The position numbers and the translations under genes are program-made. A stretch of 64,000 nt of DNA. It comes from an uncultured Rhodospirillales bacterium. Its GTDB lineage: Bacteria; Pseudomonadota; Alphaproteobacteria; Acetobacterales; Acetobacteraceae. The notes below the pieces were generated by a model, which saw only the letters and a list, made by a program, of their open reading frames with translations, made no database searches and was not told the origin of the DNA. The stretch lies in NCBI GenBank assembly GCA_903835235.1, contig CAILMF010000008.1, positions 62,001 through 126,000 of the forward strand, read 5' to 3'. Within the stretch, counting starts at the first letter, position 1; the number at the start of each line of letters is the position of its first letter. Below, one piece after another: positions 16,599 to 25,287 of this stretch.

Positions 16599-17546
16599 CT
16601 ACCCCCGCTCCACCGGCACAATCGTCACCCGGCGCAGGTCGCCGCGGCGCAGGAAGGCCACCTCGGTCACCTGGCCCACGCGCTCCCCGGTCAGCCAGCG
16701 CAACAGGCTGTCCACGCCCGTCGCCGGGTGGCCACCGATGCCGACCACCATGTCGCCGGCCTCCAACCCCGCCCGCGCCGCCGGCGTGCCCGGCTGCACG
16801 CCCGCCACCAGCACGCCGCTGGTCTGCTCCAGCCCATGCAGCCGCGCCAGGCGTCGCGGGATGTCCTCGCGCTGCCCGGCCAGCCCCAGCTGCGCCCGCC
16901 GCACCCGGCCGAACCGCACCAGGTGCCCCAGCACCAGCCGCGCCGTATCCGCCGCCACCGCAAAGCACAGCCCCTGCGCCCCGGATATGATCGCGGTGGA
17001 AATGCCGATCACCCGGCCGCCACTATCCACCAGCGCTCCGCCGGAATTGCCCGGGTTCAGCGCCGCATCGGTCTGCACCAGGTCCTCAATGGGCCGGCCA
17101 CCGCGCCCCGGCAGCGTCCGCCCCAGCGCGCTGACCACGCCAGCCGTCACGGTGAAGGAAAACCCCAGCGGATTGCCGATCGCGACCGCCAGCTGCCCCA
17201 CCTTCAGCCCGCCGCTGTCGCCCAGTTCCGCCACCGCCAGGCCGTGGTCGGCCTCCATCCGCAGCAGCGCCAGGTCGGTCTCGGCATCGGCGCCGACCAG
17301 CCGGGCGACATGGCTGCGGCCCTCCACCGTGGTCACCACAATCTGCTCGGCCTCGGCGGCCACGTGGTGGTTGGTCAGCACCAGGCCATCGCCGCTGACC
17401 ACCACGCCGGAACCGGTGCCGGCGCCGCGCGCCCCGCGCGTGGCCACATGCACCACGGCGGGTCCGGCGCGCTCCACCGCCGCGGTCACCGCGCGGGAAT
17501 AGGCATCCAACAGCATTGCGTCATTCGGGGGGGTGGCGTCGGGCAT
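16599..17546 (-). CDS. HtrA/DegP-like serine protease with PDZ domain, no signal peptide
   Basis: A 315-residue trypsin-like protease. The catalytic triad is visible as LTNHHVAAEA (His), ETDLALLRM (Asp) and NPGNSGGALV (Ser). One C-terminal PDZ domain covers roughly residues 215-305 (GVLVAGVQPGTPAARAGLEAGDMVVGIGG). The usual export signal is lacking: from the ATG the N-terminus is MPDATPPNDAM, and the alternative TTG start adds only nine residues. It is therefore probably cytosolic, unlike classical DegP. It is divergent from the antiporter gene, with a shared 52-base promoter region. Confidence 0.85.
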   Translation of the reverse strand: MPDATPPNDAMLLDAYSRAVTAAVERAGPAVVHVATRGARGAGTGSGVVVSGDGLVLTNHHVAAEAEQIVVTTVEGRSHVARLVGADAETDLALLRMEADHGLAVAELGDSGGLKVGQLAVAIGNPLGFSFTVTAGVVSALGRTLPGRGGRPIEDLVQTDAALNPGNSGGALVDSGGRVIGISTAIISGAQGLCFAVAADTARLVLGHLVRFGRVRRAQLGLAGQREDIPRRLARLHGLEQTSGVLVAGVQPGTPAARAGLEAGDMVVGIGGHPATGVDSLLRWLTGERVGQVTEVAFLRRGDLRRVTIVPVERG

Positions 17547-17598
17547 GGCCGTTACGACATAAGCAACGCCCAAACCCCCTCCAACCCCCGCCGAATGG

Positions 17599-19227
17599 GT
17601 GCCCGCCGTGGAAATCGTTGAAGCCGTCCTGGCCCTGATGGCCGCCTGCGTCGGCTTCTCGCTGGTCGCGCGCCACCTGAAGCTGCCCTACGCCGTCATC
17701 CTCGTGCTCGGCGGCATGGTGCTGGCCCTGATCCCCGGCCTGCCGCCGGTGCGGCTGGACCCGGAACTGGCGCTGGCCTTCTTCCTGCCGCCGCTGCTGC
17801 AGGGCAGCGCCTACCGCACGGATTGGCGCGCCTTCCGCAGCAACCTGCGACCCATCCTTTTGCTGGCGCTCGGCTGCGTGCTGTTCACCGCCGCCTGCAT
17901 CGCCGTGGTGGTGCGCTGGCTGGTGCCGGAGATGCCTTGGGCCGTCGCGGTCGCGCTCGGCGCCATCGTTGCGCCGCCTGATGCCGTGGCCGCCGCCGCC
18001 GTGCTCCAGCGCCTGCGCCTGCCGCGCCGCGTGGTCTCGGTGCTGGAAGGCGAAAGCCTGATCAACGACGCCTCCTCCCTGGTGCTCTACAAGCTGGCGC
18101 TCAGCGCCGTCGCGGTCGGCGCCGTCTCTCCGCTGGAGGGCCTCGGCCAGTTCTTCCTGCTGGCCATCGGCGGCGTCGCCTTCGGCTGGGTCATCGGCCG
18201 CGCCGCGCTGTTCGCGGCACTGCGGCTGGAGGATGTGCTGCTGGTCACCGTCGCCAGCTTCCTTGCCTGCTACGCCAGCTACCTGGTGGCCGAGGCGCTG
18301 CACGTCTCCGGCGTCATGGCCGTGGTCACCACCGGCGCCGTGCTCGGCCGCGCCCAGCACCGCTTCAGCGGCGAGGTCCGGCTGGAAACCCGCACGGTCT
18401 GGGAGTTCGTGGAGTTCCTGCTGAACAGCCTGGTCTTCATCCTCATCGGCTTGCAGCTGAACCAGATCCTGACCCGCATCGACGGCCATGGCACCGGCTG
18501 GCACCTGGTGGGCCTGGGTGCCGCCATGGCCGCCACGCTGATCGTCAGCCGCTTCCTCTGGCTGGTCCCCGGCAGCTTCGCCGCCCAGGTGGTGCCCATG
18601 GTCCGCCGGCACGAAGGCGAGGCCAATTGGTCCCATGTCGCGATCATCGGCTGGTCCGGCATGCGCGGCGTGGTCAGCCTGGCCGCGGCCCTGGCCCTGC
18701 CGCTGGACTTCCCCTATCGCGACCTGATCGTCTTCCTGGCCTTCGCCGCCATCCTCGGCACGCTGGTGGTGCAGGGCACCACGCTGGAGCCGCTGATCCG
18801 CTGGCTGCGCGCCGAGGAACCGCCGCATGAGGGCGGCATCCACCCGGAGGAGGCCGAGGGCCGCCGCCTGGCCGCCCAGGCCGCGCTGGAGTCCATCGAG
18901 GCCCGGCTGGACGACCCGCTGGACGGCGCCATCGCCGCCGACCTGGTGGCCGAGTTCCGCGACCGCGCCGGCCACCTGCACCGCACCGCGAAGAACCGCG
19001 GCGCCGCGGCGGCCGAACGCGCGGCCCGCCGCAGCATCCGCCTGGCCGCGCTGGAGGCCAGCCGCGTCGCGCTGATCAACCACCACGCCAAGGGCGCGCT
19101 GGAGGCCGAGGTGATGGTCAAGCTGGAGACCGAGCTGGACCTGGAGGAAGTGCGCATCCGCCAGGCGCTGGGCGACGAGCGCACCGCGGCCCAAAAGCGC
19201 GCCGCAAAGCGGCCGAACCCCACTTGA
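17599..19227 (+). CDS. CPA1-type Na+/H+ antiporter (NhaP-like)
   Basis: A 542-residue monovalent cation/proton antiporter. About 12 transmembrane helices occupy residues 1-400, including GAIVAPPDAVAAAAVL and EGESLINDASSLVLYK, which carry the transport Asp and the Asn-Asp pair typical of the family. The roughly 130-residue C-terminal tail is charged and cytosolic (ALESIEARLDDPLDGA onward), a likely regulatory region. Translation begins at GTG; no better ATG is in frame. The probable role is pH and Na+ homeostasis. Confidence 0.87.
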   Translation: MPAVEIVEAVLALMAACVGFSLVARHLKLPYAVILVLGGMVLALIPGLPPVRLDPELALAFFLPPLLQGSAYRTDWRAFRSNLRPILLLALGCVLFTAACIAVVVRWLVPEMPWAVAVALGAIVAPPDAVAAAAVLQRLRLPRRVVSVLEGESLINDASSLVLYKLALSAVAVGAVSPLEGLGQFFLLAIGGVAFGWVIGRAALFAALRLEDVLLVTVASFLACYASYLVAEALHVSGVMAVVTTGAVLGRAQHRFSGEVRLETRTVWEFVEFLLNSLVFILIGLQLNQILTRIDGHGTGWHLVGLGAAMAATLIVSRFLWLVPGSFAAQVVPMVRRHEGEANWSHVAIIGWSGMRGVVSLAAALALPLDFPYRDLIVFLAFAAILGTLVVQGTTLEPLIRWLRAEEPPHEGGIHPEEAEGRRLAAQAALESIEARLDDPLDGAIAADLVAEFRDRAGHLHRTAKNRGAAAAERAARRSIRLAALEASRVALINHHAKGALEAEVMVKLETELDLEEVRIRQALGDERTAAQKRAAKRPNPT

Positions 19228-19309
19228 TGCCGCGCAAGGCGCCCGCCCGCGCCGGCGCCTAGCCTGCCCTGGCCGGAACCCCCAGGTGGTTCCGCCAAGG
19301 AGAGCCCCG

Positions 19310-19993
19310 ATGAAACTCGGTGACATCATGACCCGCAACGTCATCGCCGTGCCGCCGGACACGCCGGCGCTGGCGGTGGCCCGGCTGCTGGCCGACCGTG
19401 GCATCTCCGCGGTGCCGGTGACCGACAGCTGGAACATGCTGCTCGGCATCGTCTCCGAGGCCGACCTGATCCACCGCCTGGCGGTCAACGACGTGCCCAC
19501 CGGCGGCCTGCTGCACGCCCTGTTCTACGACCGCGACCGCGCCGCCACCGAATACGCCCGCGCCCATGGCGCCACCGCGGCCGACGTGATGACGCACGAG
19601 GCCGACCTGATCACCGCCACCGAGGACACCACCGCCGAGCACGCGGCGAAGTTGATCGAGCAGCACAAGGTCCGCCGCCTGCCGGTGCTGCGCGACGGCC
19701 TGCTGGTCGGCATCGTCAGCCGGGCGGACCTGCTGCGCGCCCTGCTGGTGCCGCCTGCCGCCGGCACGGATGCCGAGATCCGCACCCGCGTCGCCGCCGA
19801 GATCGCCCGGCTGCCCTGGGCCGATGCGCCCTATGTGTTCTTCGACGTGCTGGGTGCCGAGGTCACGCTCTACGGCTTCTGCCATTCCGCCGCGGTGCGG
19901 GCAGGCCTGCGCGCCCTGGCCAGCGCCACGCCAGGGGTGGCCCGGGTGGTGGACCGCATCACCGACGCCGCCAGCAACCACCACGCGATCTGA
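19310..19993 (+). CDS. CBS-pair protein with C-terminal BON domain
   Basis: A 227-residue soluble protein. Two CBS motifs are seen: MTRNVIAVPPDTPALAVARLL with GISAVPVTDSWNMLLGIVSEADL, and the second with VRRLPVLRDGLLVGIVSRADLL. A BON-like domain follows (VTLYGFCHSAAVRAGLRALA). CBS pairs sense adenine nucleotides; BON domains are thought to bind membranes or phospholipid. The ATG after GGAGAGCCCCG was chosen. It stands alone, 82 bases after the antiporter gene, and could share its transcript. The physiological role is not known. Confidence 0.88.
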   Translation: MKLGDIMTRNVIAVPPDTPALAVARLLADRGISAVPVTDSWNMLLGIVSEADLIHRLAVNDVPTGGLLHALFYDRDRAATEYARAHGATAADVMTHEADLITATEDTTAEHAAKLIEQHKVRRLPVLRDGLLVGIVSRADLLRALLVPPAAGTDAEIRTRVAAEIARLPWADAPYVFFDVLGAEVTLYGFCHSAAVRAGLRALASATPGVARVVDRITDAASNHHAI

Positions 19994-20043
19994 ACGGCGC
20001 GGCCGGGCAGCCTGAAGCTGCCCAGGCCTGCCTGCGCGCGGCC

Positions 20044-20496
20044 TCAGGCCTTCCGCTGCGCCCGCAGCTCGTCGCGAATCTCCGCCAGCAGCGCCTCGCT
20101 CGGCGTCGGGCCGGCCGGCGCCACGGCCGCCTTGCCCATTTCCTTCAGCTTCAGCCGCGACAGCGCCTTCACCACCCAGAACACCGCGAAGCTGACGATG
20201 ACGAACTTGATGATGGCGTTGATGAAGTTGCCCCAGGCCAGCACCGCGGCGCCGCCCTGGCGCGTGGCCGCCAGCGTCTCCTTCCGCTCCCCGGCCAGCA
20301 CCGCGAACTGGTTGGAGAAATCCACCCCGCCGGTCGCCAGCCCGATGAGCGGGTTCAGCAGATCCTCCACCGCCGAGGAGACGATGGCGGTGAAGGCGGC
20401 GCCCACCACCAGGCCCACCGCCAGGTCCACCACGCTGCCGCGCAGCAGGAAGGCCTTGAACTCGGAAATCCAGGCGGGCTCGCGCAGCAGGGCCAT
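20044..20496 (-). CDS. mscL: Large-conductance mechanosensitive channel MscL
   Basis: A 150-residue membrane protein with the two MscL helices: FLLRGSVVDLAVGLVVGAAFT near the N-terminus and NAIIKFVIVSFAVFWVVKAL near residue 100. The periplasmic loop between them and the charged C-terminal bundle (LLAEIRDELRAQ) are as expected. MscL opens at high membrane tension to release solutes during osmotic downshock. It starts 13 bases after the TAXI receptor gene, so it is probably co-transcribed with it, an unusual pairing. Confidence 0.95.
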   Translation of the reverse strand: MALLREPAWISEFKAFLLRGSVVDLAVGLVVGAAFTAIVSSAVEDLLNPLIGLATGGVDFSNQFAVLAGERKETLAATRQGGAAVLAWGNFINAIIKFVIVSFAVFWVVKALSRLKLKEMGKAAVAPAGPTPSEALLAEIRDELRAQRKA

Positions 20497-20509
20497 GGCG
20501 GCAGTCTCC

Positions 20510-21805
20510 TCAGGGGTTGGTCAGGCGCTGGCGGACATAGTCGATATCCCGCCGCATGGCATACACCAGCGCAGCATAGCCAGAGGGCACGCCCATGCGC
20601 GAGACCTGGGCTTCCAGCGTATCCAACTGCTCCAGCAGCGCCCCGCGTGCGGCGGCATCGGCCTTGCCCGCGGCCTCGCGCTCCACCCGCCGCAGCCGGT
20701 CGTAGCCGCGCCAGACCCGCATGCGCATCTGCCAGGCATAGACCGGGGGCGCGAAGCGCAGCAGCGGCAGGAACAGCGTCACCAGCGGAATGGCGAAGAC
20801 CCATAGCCGCTCCACCGCCACCGCCCAGCGGAAGGACAGCCATTGGTGCAGCTGGGAAGGCCCATGCTCATAGGCCTGGCGCGCCGCCGGGTGGACCGGC
20901 AATTCCTGGTTCAGCGCATTCGGATAGGTGCCCTCGGCGGCAAAGAGCTGCCGCCCCCGATGCGTCGCCTGCAGCACCCGCACCAGCAGCGCCGCCAGCT
21001 GCGGGTTCACGTCCTCGCGCGCCGCCAGGAAGGCCTGCGCCGCCAGCATCGTGGCGGGCTGCGCCGGCAGGTCGTCGGCCAGGGAAAACCCGGCGCGCGG
21101 CAGCACCACGGGGCTGAGGAAGGGCAGCCGCACCGCATAGGCCGCGGCCCGGGTGGCAAAGTTGACCAGCTCCGCCTGGCCCGGCTCCCGCAGCAGCAGG
21201 GAGATCGCCGGCCCCGGCCTGGTGGCGACGAAGAAAGCGACATCGACCTCGCCGGCCAGCAGCGCCTCGGCGGCGGCCAGCCCGGCGAGGGGCAGCGCCT
21301 CGAAGCTGCCGGGCGCCACGCCATTGGCCGCCAGCAGGGCCAGCGCCAGCGCGCGGGTGCCGCTGCCCTCGGGCCCCAGCGCCACCTTGTGGCCGGCCAC
21401 GCGCATGGGGTTGCGCAGCCCGGCGCCGCGGCGGACGAAGACCCAGGCCGGTTCGTTGAAGATCCCGCCCAGGCTGACCAGCCCGGCATCCCGCTCAGCC
21501 AGCACCAGCCCGCCCTGCACCGGCGCCAGGTCCACCTCGTTGCCGCGCAGCAGCGCCAGGTTCTCCACCGCGCCATCGGTCGGCCGCAGCGCCACCGCCA
21601 GCCCCTCGCGCTCCAGCGCCGCGGCCCAGGCCTCCGCCACCTCGCGATAGGCACTGCCCTCCGGCCCGGTGCCGATCCGCACCACCGCCGGCGGTGGTGG
21701 CGCGACGAAATGCCAGGCCAGCGCGCAGCCGCCCGCCACCAGCGCGGCGCCCAGCACCCAGGTTCGCAGGAAGGCGAGGAAGCGGCTCAGCATGGCCGCC
21801 AACAT
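20510..21805 (-). CDS. Membrane-anchored TAXI-family TRAP solute-binding protein
   Basis: A 431-residue protein. An N-terminal hydrophobic segment (WVLGAALVAGGCALAWHFVA) is followed by a TAXI domain (VVRIGTGPEGSAYREVAEAWA, LRGNEVDLAPVQGG). A further membrane helix lies near residue 325 (VFAIPLVTLFLPLLRF) with a basic, helical cytosolic tail. Ordinary TAXI receptors lack this anchor, so it may signal or anchor rather than only capture solute. ATG codons at 21805 and 21793 are both possible starts. No TRAP permease gene adjoins it; mscL follows closely. Confidence 0.8.
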   Translation of the reverse strand: MLAAMLSRFLAFLRTWVLGAALVAGGCALAWHFVAPPPPAVVRIGTGPEGSAYREVAEAWAAALEREGLAVALRPTDGAVENLALLRGNEVDLAPVQGGLVLAERDAGLVSLGGIFNEPAWVFVRRGAGLRNPMRVAGHKVALGPEGSGTRALALALLAANGVAPGSFEALPLAGLAAAEALLAGEVDVAFFVATRPGPAISLLLREPGQAELVNFATRAAAYAVRLPFLSPVVLPRAGFSLADDLPAQPATMLAAQAFLAAREDVNPQLAALLVRVLQATHRGRQLFAAEGTYPNALNQELPVHPAARQAYEHGPSQLHQWLSFRWAVAVERLWVFAIPLVTLFLPLLRFAPPVYAWQMRMRVWRGYDRLRRVEREAAGKADAAARGALLEQLDTLEAQVSRMGVPSGYAALVYAMRRDIDYVRQRLTNP

Positions 21806-21921
21806 AGCGGAAGGTTCCGCGCCAGGCCATCGCCGCCGCTCAGGTGCCGGCGCAACCGAAATGGCCCGACGGCGTTCCCGCCCATACTGGTGCAGTCCCG
21901 CACCGGATGAGGGAAGATGCA

Positions 21922-22149
21922 ATGATTCGGCTCATGATTGGTTTGCTGGCTATCACGGTTACCGTTGCCGCCTGCAGCCCCAACAACATGTCGCGCACCG
22001 GCAGCGGCAGCGGCGTGCCTACCAGTGCCAGTGGCACCCCGGCAACCAACTCGCCGCCCATCGCGCCCGGCATGCAGCCCGGGGATGATGCGTCCCTGCG
22101 CGGTGACGCCGGCCGCGGTGCCGGCGGCCTGGGCCGCGCCCGGCCCTGA
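21922..22149 (+). CDS. Small lipoprotein, Ser/Gly/Pro-rich
   Basis: A 75-residue peptide beginning MIRLMIGLLAITVTVAAC, a signal peptide ending at a plausible lipobox Cys (residue 18). The mature part is low-complexity (SRTGSGSGVPTSASG) and probably disordered. The start was chosen for the signal peptide, since upstream in-frame sequence is not hydrophobic. It is divergent from the TAXI gene and followed by a strong hairpin, so it is likely a single-gene transcript. Function is unknown; small entericidin-like lipoproteins are similar in size. Confidence 0.65.
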   Translation: MIRLMIGLLAITVTVAACSPNNMSRTGSGSGVPTSASGTPATNSPPIAPGMQPGDDASLRGDAGRGAGGLGRARP

Positions 22150-22157
22150 GACGGCAT

Positions 22158-22190
22158 GCCGCACTTCCCCCTCCGCTGGGGGAGTGCGGC
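22158..22190 (+). terminator. GC-rich hairpin after the small lipoprotein gene
   Basis: GCCGCACTTCCCCC pairs with GGGGGAGTGCGGC (one bulged base) around a short loop, nine bases after the stop codon. No U-run follows. It is probably a terminator or mRNA end. Confidence 0.6.
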
Positions 22191-22213
22191 GCCAGGGCAG
22201 GCCGCGTCCAGCT

Positions 22214-22295
22214 GGACGCAGCTTGCCCTGGAAGTCTTCGAATCCAGGGCAAGAAATGCGTTCAGATGAGGTCAGCTGAACGCATGTTGCTCTAC
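22214..22295 (-). repeat. 82-bp intergenic element, copy 1 (terminator after the TRAP large permease)
   Basis: This 82-base block matches 26291-26372 without gaps at 71 of 82 positions and overlaps the stop codon of the permease gene. On the minus strand it holds a 10-bp hairpin (ATGCGTTCAG/CTGAACGCAT) followed by TTTCTTG, an intrinsic-terminator pattern, then a second 10-bp hairpin (TTGCCCTGGA/TCCAGGGCAA). A 16-base palindrome GCGTCCAGCTGGACGC partly overlaps it at 22204-22219. Confidence 0.85.
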
Positions 22296-23596
22296 CGTCG
22301 CAGCAGCCAGTCCGGCAAATCCGTCACCAGCGTCTGCGGGAACACCGTGATCAGCACCACGGTGACCACCAGCATCAGGAAGAACGGCATGCTGGCCTTG
22401 GCCACCTCGGTCTGTTCCTTGCCTGTCATGGTCTGCATGACGAACAGGTTGAACCCCACCGGCGGCGTGATCTCGGCGATCTCCACCAGCAGCACGATGA
22501 AGATGCCGAACCACACCAGGTCGAACCCCGCCTTCTGCACCAGCGGAATGACGATGGAAGTGGTCAGCACGATCATCGAGACGCCGTCGAGCGCGGTGCC
22601 GAGGATGACATAGACCACCGTCAGCACCGCGATCAGCCCATAGGGGCCGAGTTGCAGGTAGGCCACGCCCTCCGCCAGCGCCGAGGGAATGCCGGTCAGT
22701 GCCATGGACTTGGTCAGGAAGGCGGCGCCAGCCAGGATGAACATGATCATGCAGGACAGCCTGGTCGCGCCCTTCAGGCTCTCGACAAAGCTGGTCCAGG
22801 TCAGCGTCCGCGTCACCGCCGCCAGGATCAGGCTGCCCAACACGCCGAAGGCCGCAGCCTCCGTGGCCGTGGCCCAGCCGACGAACATGGTGCCGATGAC
22901 CGCGATGATCAGGATGGCGCAGGGGATCAGCTGGGCCGAGGCCTTCAGCTTCTCCCACAGGCTCATCCGCGGCTCCATCGGCGGCTGCTTGCTGGGGTTC
23001 AGCAGCGCCCAGATCACGATGTAGGCGCTGAACAGCAGCATCACGATCAGCCCGGGCAGGCAGCCGGCGATGAACACCCGGACGATGCTGACCTCGGCCG
23101 CCACGGCATAGACCACCATGATGATCGAAGGCGGGATCAGGATGCCCAGCGTGCCCGAGGTGGCCAGCGAGCCGATGGCGATGTTTTCATCGTAGCCGCG
23201 CCGCTTCAGCTCCGGCAGCGCGATCTTGGAGACCGTGGCGCAGGTGGCGGCCGAACTGCCAGAAACACTCCCAAATATGCCGCAGGCAAGAATGTTCACA
23301 TGCAGCAGCCGCCCGGGGATGCGCCGCACCCAGGGCGCCAGGCCGTTGAACAGCTCCTCGGAAAGCTTGGTGCGGAACAGGATTTCGCCCATCCACACGA
23401 ACATCGGCAGCGCCGCCAGGGTCCAACTCCCGGTCGCCTCCCAGAACGCGCTGGCCAGGTACTGCCCGGCGGGCTGGCCGGTATAGATCATCGCCACCCA
23501 GCCGACGAAGGCGAGCGACATCGCGATCCACAGCCCCATGCCCAGCAGCAGGCACAGCAGGATCAGCAGGCCAAGGGCCAGTTCGAGCAATTCCAA
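22292..23596 (-). CDS. TRAP transporter large permease (DctM family)
   Basis: A 434-residue membrane protein with the DctM pattern: about 12 helices and conserved segments such as GSVSGSSAATCATVSKIALPELKR and GTLGILIPPSIIMVVYA. Together with the DctQ and DctP genes upstream it forms a complete TRAP importer, which takes up organic acids using an ion gradient. The start is TTG, four bases after the DctQ stop. The gene ends in a conserved intergenic element that looks like an intrinsic terminator. The substrate is unknown. Confidence 0.92.
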   Translation of the reverse strand: MELLELALGLLILLCLLLGMGLWIAMSLAFVGWVAMIYTGQPAGQYLASAFWEATGSWTLAALPMFVWMGEILFRTKLSEELFNGLAPWVRRIPGRLLHVNILACGIFGSVSGSSAATCATVSKIALPELKRRGYDENIAIGSLATSGTLGILIPPSIIMVVYAVAAEVSIVRVFIAGCLPGLIVMLLFSAYIVIWALLNPSKQPPMEPRMSLWEKLKASAQLIPCAILIIAVIGTMFVGWATATEAAAFGVLGSLILAAVTRTLTWTSFVESLKGATRLSCMIMFILAGAAFLTKSMALTGIPSALAEGVAYLQLGPYGLIAVLTVVYVILGTALDGVSMIVLTTSIVIPLVQKAGFDLVWFGIFIVLLVEIAEITPPVGFNLFVMQTMTGKEQTEVAKASMPFFLMLVVTVVLITVFPQTLVTDLPDWLLRR

Positions 23597-23600
23597 AGCC

Positions 23601-24134
23601 CTACACCTCCGCCGAGAAGTCGCCGGCCGCGGCGCGTTCCTCGGCCGCGGTCACGTAGCCCGGCTTCTGGCCGCCCAGCACGGTGAAGAACTCGTCCAAT
23701 ATCGCCACCAGCAGCAGGCCGCTGCCGGCGGGCACCGCAATCTTCGGAATCCACAGCGGGAAGGGCACGGTGCCCTGCGCCACTTCCTCGATCTCCAGGC
23801 TGAACAGCATGTCCTGCGTGGTCCAGTACACCACGTAGCCCAGGATGCCCGCGGCCACCGCCAGCACGAACAGCTCCTGCACCCGGCGCACCCCCGGCGG
23901 CAGCCGGTCGATCCCCATCCCCACGCGGATCAGCTCGCCACGCTTGAAGGTGGCGGCCAGCGCGAAGAAGGTCGTCGCCACGCACAGGTAGGCGCTGATG
24001 TCGTCCGCGCCAGGCAACTGCTTGTTCATCTCGCGCAGCGCCACCTGCGCCATCATCACCAGGAAGATGCCCAGCAGCGACAGCGCCGCCAGGCCCGCAC
24101 TCAGCGTGTAGACGCCATCCAGAAACCGGCGCAC
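23601..24134 (-). CDS. TRAP transporter small permease (DctQ family)
   Basis: A 177-residue protein with four hydrophobic helices, as expected for DctQ (LSAGLAALSLLGIFLVMMAQ, AYLCVATTFFALAATF, LFVLAVAAGILGYVVYW and VPAGSGLLLVAILDEFF). The GTG before RRFLDGVYTL was chosen because it lies four bases after the DctP stop and gives a normal N-terminus. It bridges the receptor and the large permease in the membrane. Gene order P-Q-M with four-base gaps indicates one operon. Confidence 0.88.
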   Translation of the reverse strand: MRRFLDGVYTLSAGLAALSLLGIFLVMMAQVALREMNKQLPGADDISAYLCVATTFFALAATFKRGELIRVGMGIDRLPPGVRRVQELFVLAVAAGILGYVVYWTTQDMLFSLEIEEVAQGTVPFPLWIPKIAVPAGSGLLLVAILDEFFTVLGGQKPGYVTAAEERAAAGDFSAEV

Positions 24135-24138
24135 GCGA

Positions 24139-25125
24139 TCAGGCCCGATAGGCGTCGAGCAGGGTCTTGCCGTCCGGCCCGGCCTTGGCCAGCCATTCAT
24201 CCGCCATGGTGCGGCCCACCGCGGCCATGCCGTCCATCAGGGCCGTGCTGGGCTGCATCACCTGCATGCCCTTGCTGGCCAGCATGGCCTCCTGGTCCAC
24301 CTTGGCCTTCTGGCTGGCTTCCCAACCGCGATTCTCGGCCGCATTGGCCACCTCGCGCAGCGTCTGGCGATCCCGCTCGGAGAGCGCTTCCACCGCCCGG
24401 CGGCTGGCGAAGACGCAGTTGCGGGTGAAGGTGAAGCCGATGGGCGTGAAGTATTTGGCGTAGTCCCAGGCCTGGGTGTCCACGCCGGTCGCCGCCGAGG
24501 TCACCATGGCGTTGACCACGCCGGTGGCGAAGGCCTGCGGGATTTCGGCCGCCTGCACCAGCGTCGGCGTCGCGCCGATCAGCGTGGCGAAGCGGTTGGT
24601 CAGCACGTTGAAGGTGCGCATCTTGCTGCCGCGCAGCGTCTCCAGCGTCGGCACCGGGGTGTTGGTGTAGAAGCCCGAGGGCGGCCACGGCACATGGTAC
24701 AGCACGGTCATGCCCTGGCGGGCGAAGCGCGCCTCGATGAACGGGCGCGCCAGTTCCAGCAGCTTCTTCGCCTGCGGGAAGCTGGTGACCAGCTGCGGAA
24801 TGCCGTCCACCTCGAACATCGGGTCTTCATTGCCATAGGCGCTGAGCAGGATCTCGCCCAGCTGCACCTGGCCGGACTGCACCCCGCGCTTGATCTGCGG
24901 CTGCGGCAGCAGGGACTGGTTGGTGTGCAGCTGCACGCCGACGCGCCCGCCCGTCGCCTTCTCCAGCTCCTCCACGAACTGGCGGTTGTTGCGGGTGTGG
25001 AAGTTGGTGTCCTGGTACGGCGTGGCGAATTGCCAGCGCGCGCCTGCCTGCCCCTGGGCCTGCGCATTCGCAGCGAAAGGCAGCCCGGCGGCGGCCGCGA
25101 ACAAGGTACGGCGAGAGGTGTTCAT
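24139..25125 (-). CDS. TRAP solute-binding protein (DctP family)
   Basis: A 328-residue periplasmic receptor. The N-terminus MNTSRRTLFAAAAGLPFAANAQAQ is a signal peptide with a Tat-like SRRTLF motif. The mature part has DctP features (FATPYQDTNFHTRNNRQFVEE and LRGSKMRTFNVLTNRF). It is closely related to the second DctP encoded about 1.2 kb upstream (shared FHTRN, SLL, IKRGVQ.GQVQ.GEILL and YSVPWP-type segments). It starts the complete P-Q-M operon. The ligand is probably a carboxylate, by family. Confidence 0.92.
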   Translation of the reverse strand: MNTSRRTLFAAAAGLPFAANAQAQGQAGARWQFATPYQDTNFHTRNNRQFVEELEKATGGRVGVQLHTNQSLLPQPQIKRGVQSGQVQLGEILLSAYGNEDPMFEVDGIPQLVTSFPQAKKLLELARPFIEARFARQGMTVLYHVPWPPSGFYTNTPVPTLETLRGSKMRTFNVLTNRFATLIGATPTLVQAAEIPQAFATGVVNAMVTSAATGVDTQAWDYAKYFTPIGFTFTRNCVFASRRAVEALSERDRQTLREVANAAENRGWEASQKAKVDQEAMLASKGMQVMQPSTALMDGMAAVGRTMADEWLAKAGPDGKTLLDAYRA

Positions 25126-25287
25126 GCGGAGGCCCCCGAAAGTTCCGGTTATTGCGATGAACCATGCGCCGGGCGCTTCCCGCCGCGCAAGGGGGGCGGC
25201 GGCACCGGCCTGCCCGCGCGGCAGGCGACTGCACCCACCCGGGGCAGCGTGGCGGCGAAACCGCCCAGCCGCGCGGCAGCGCCGCGG

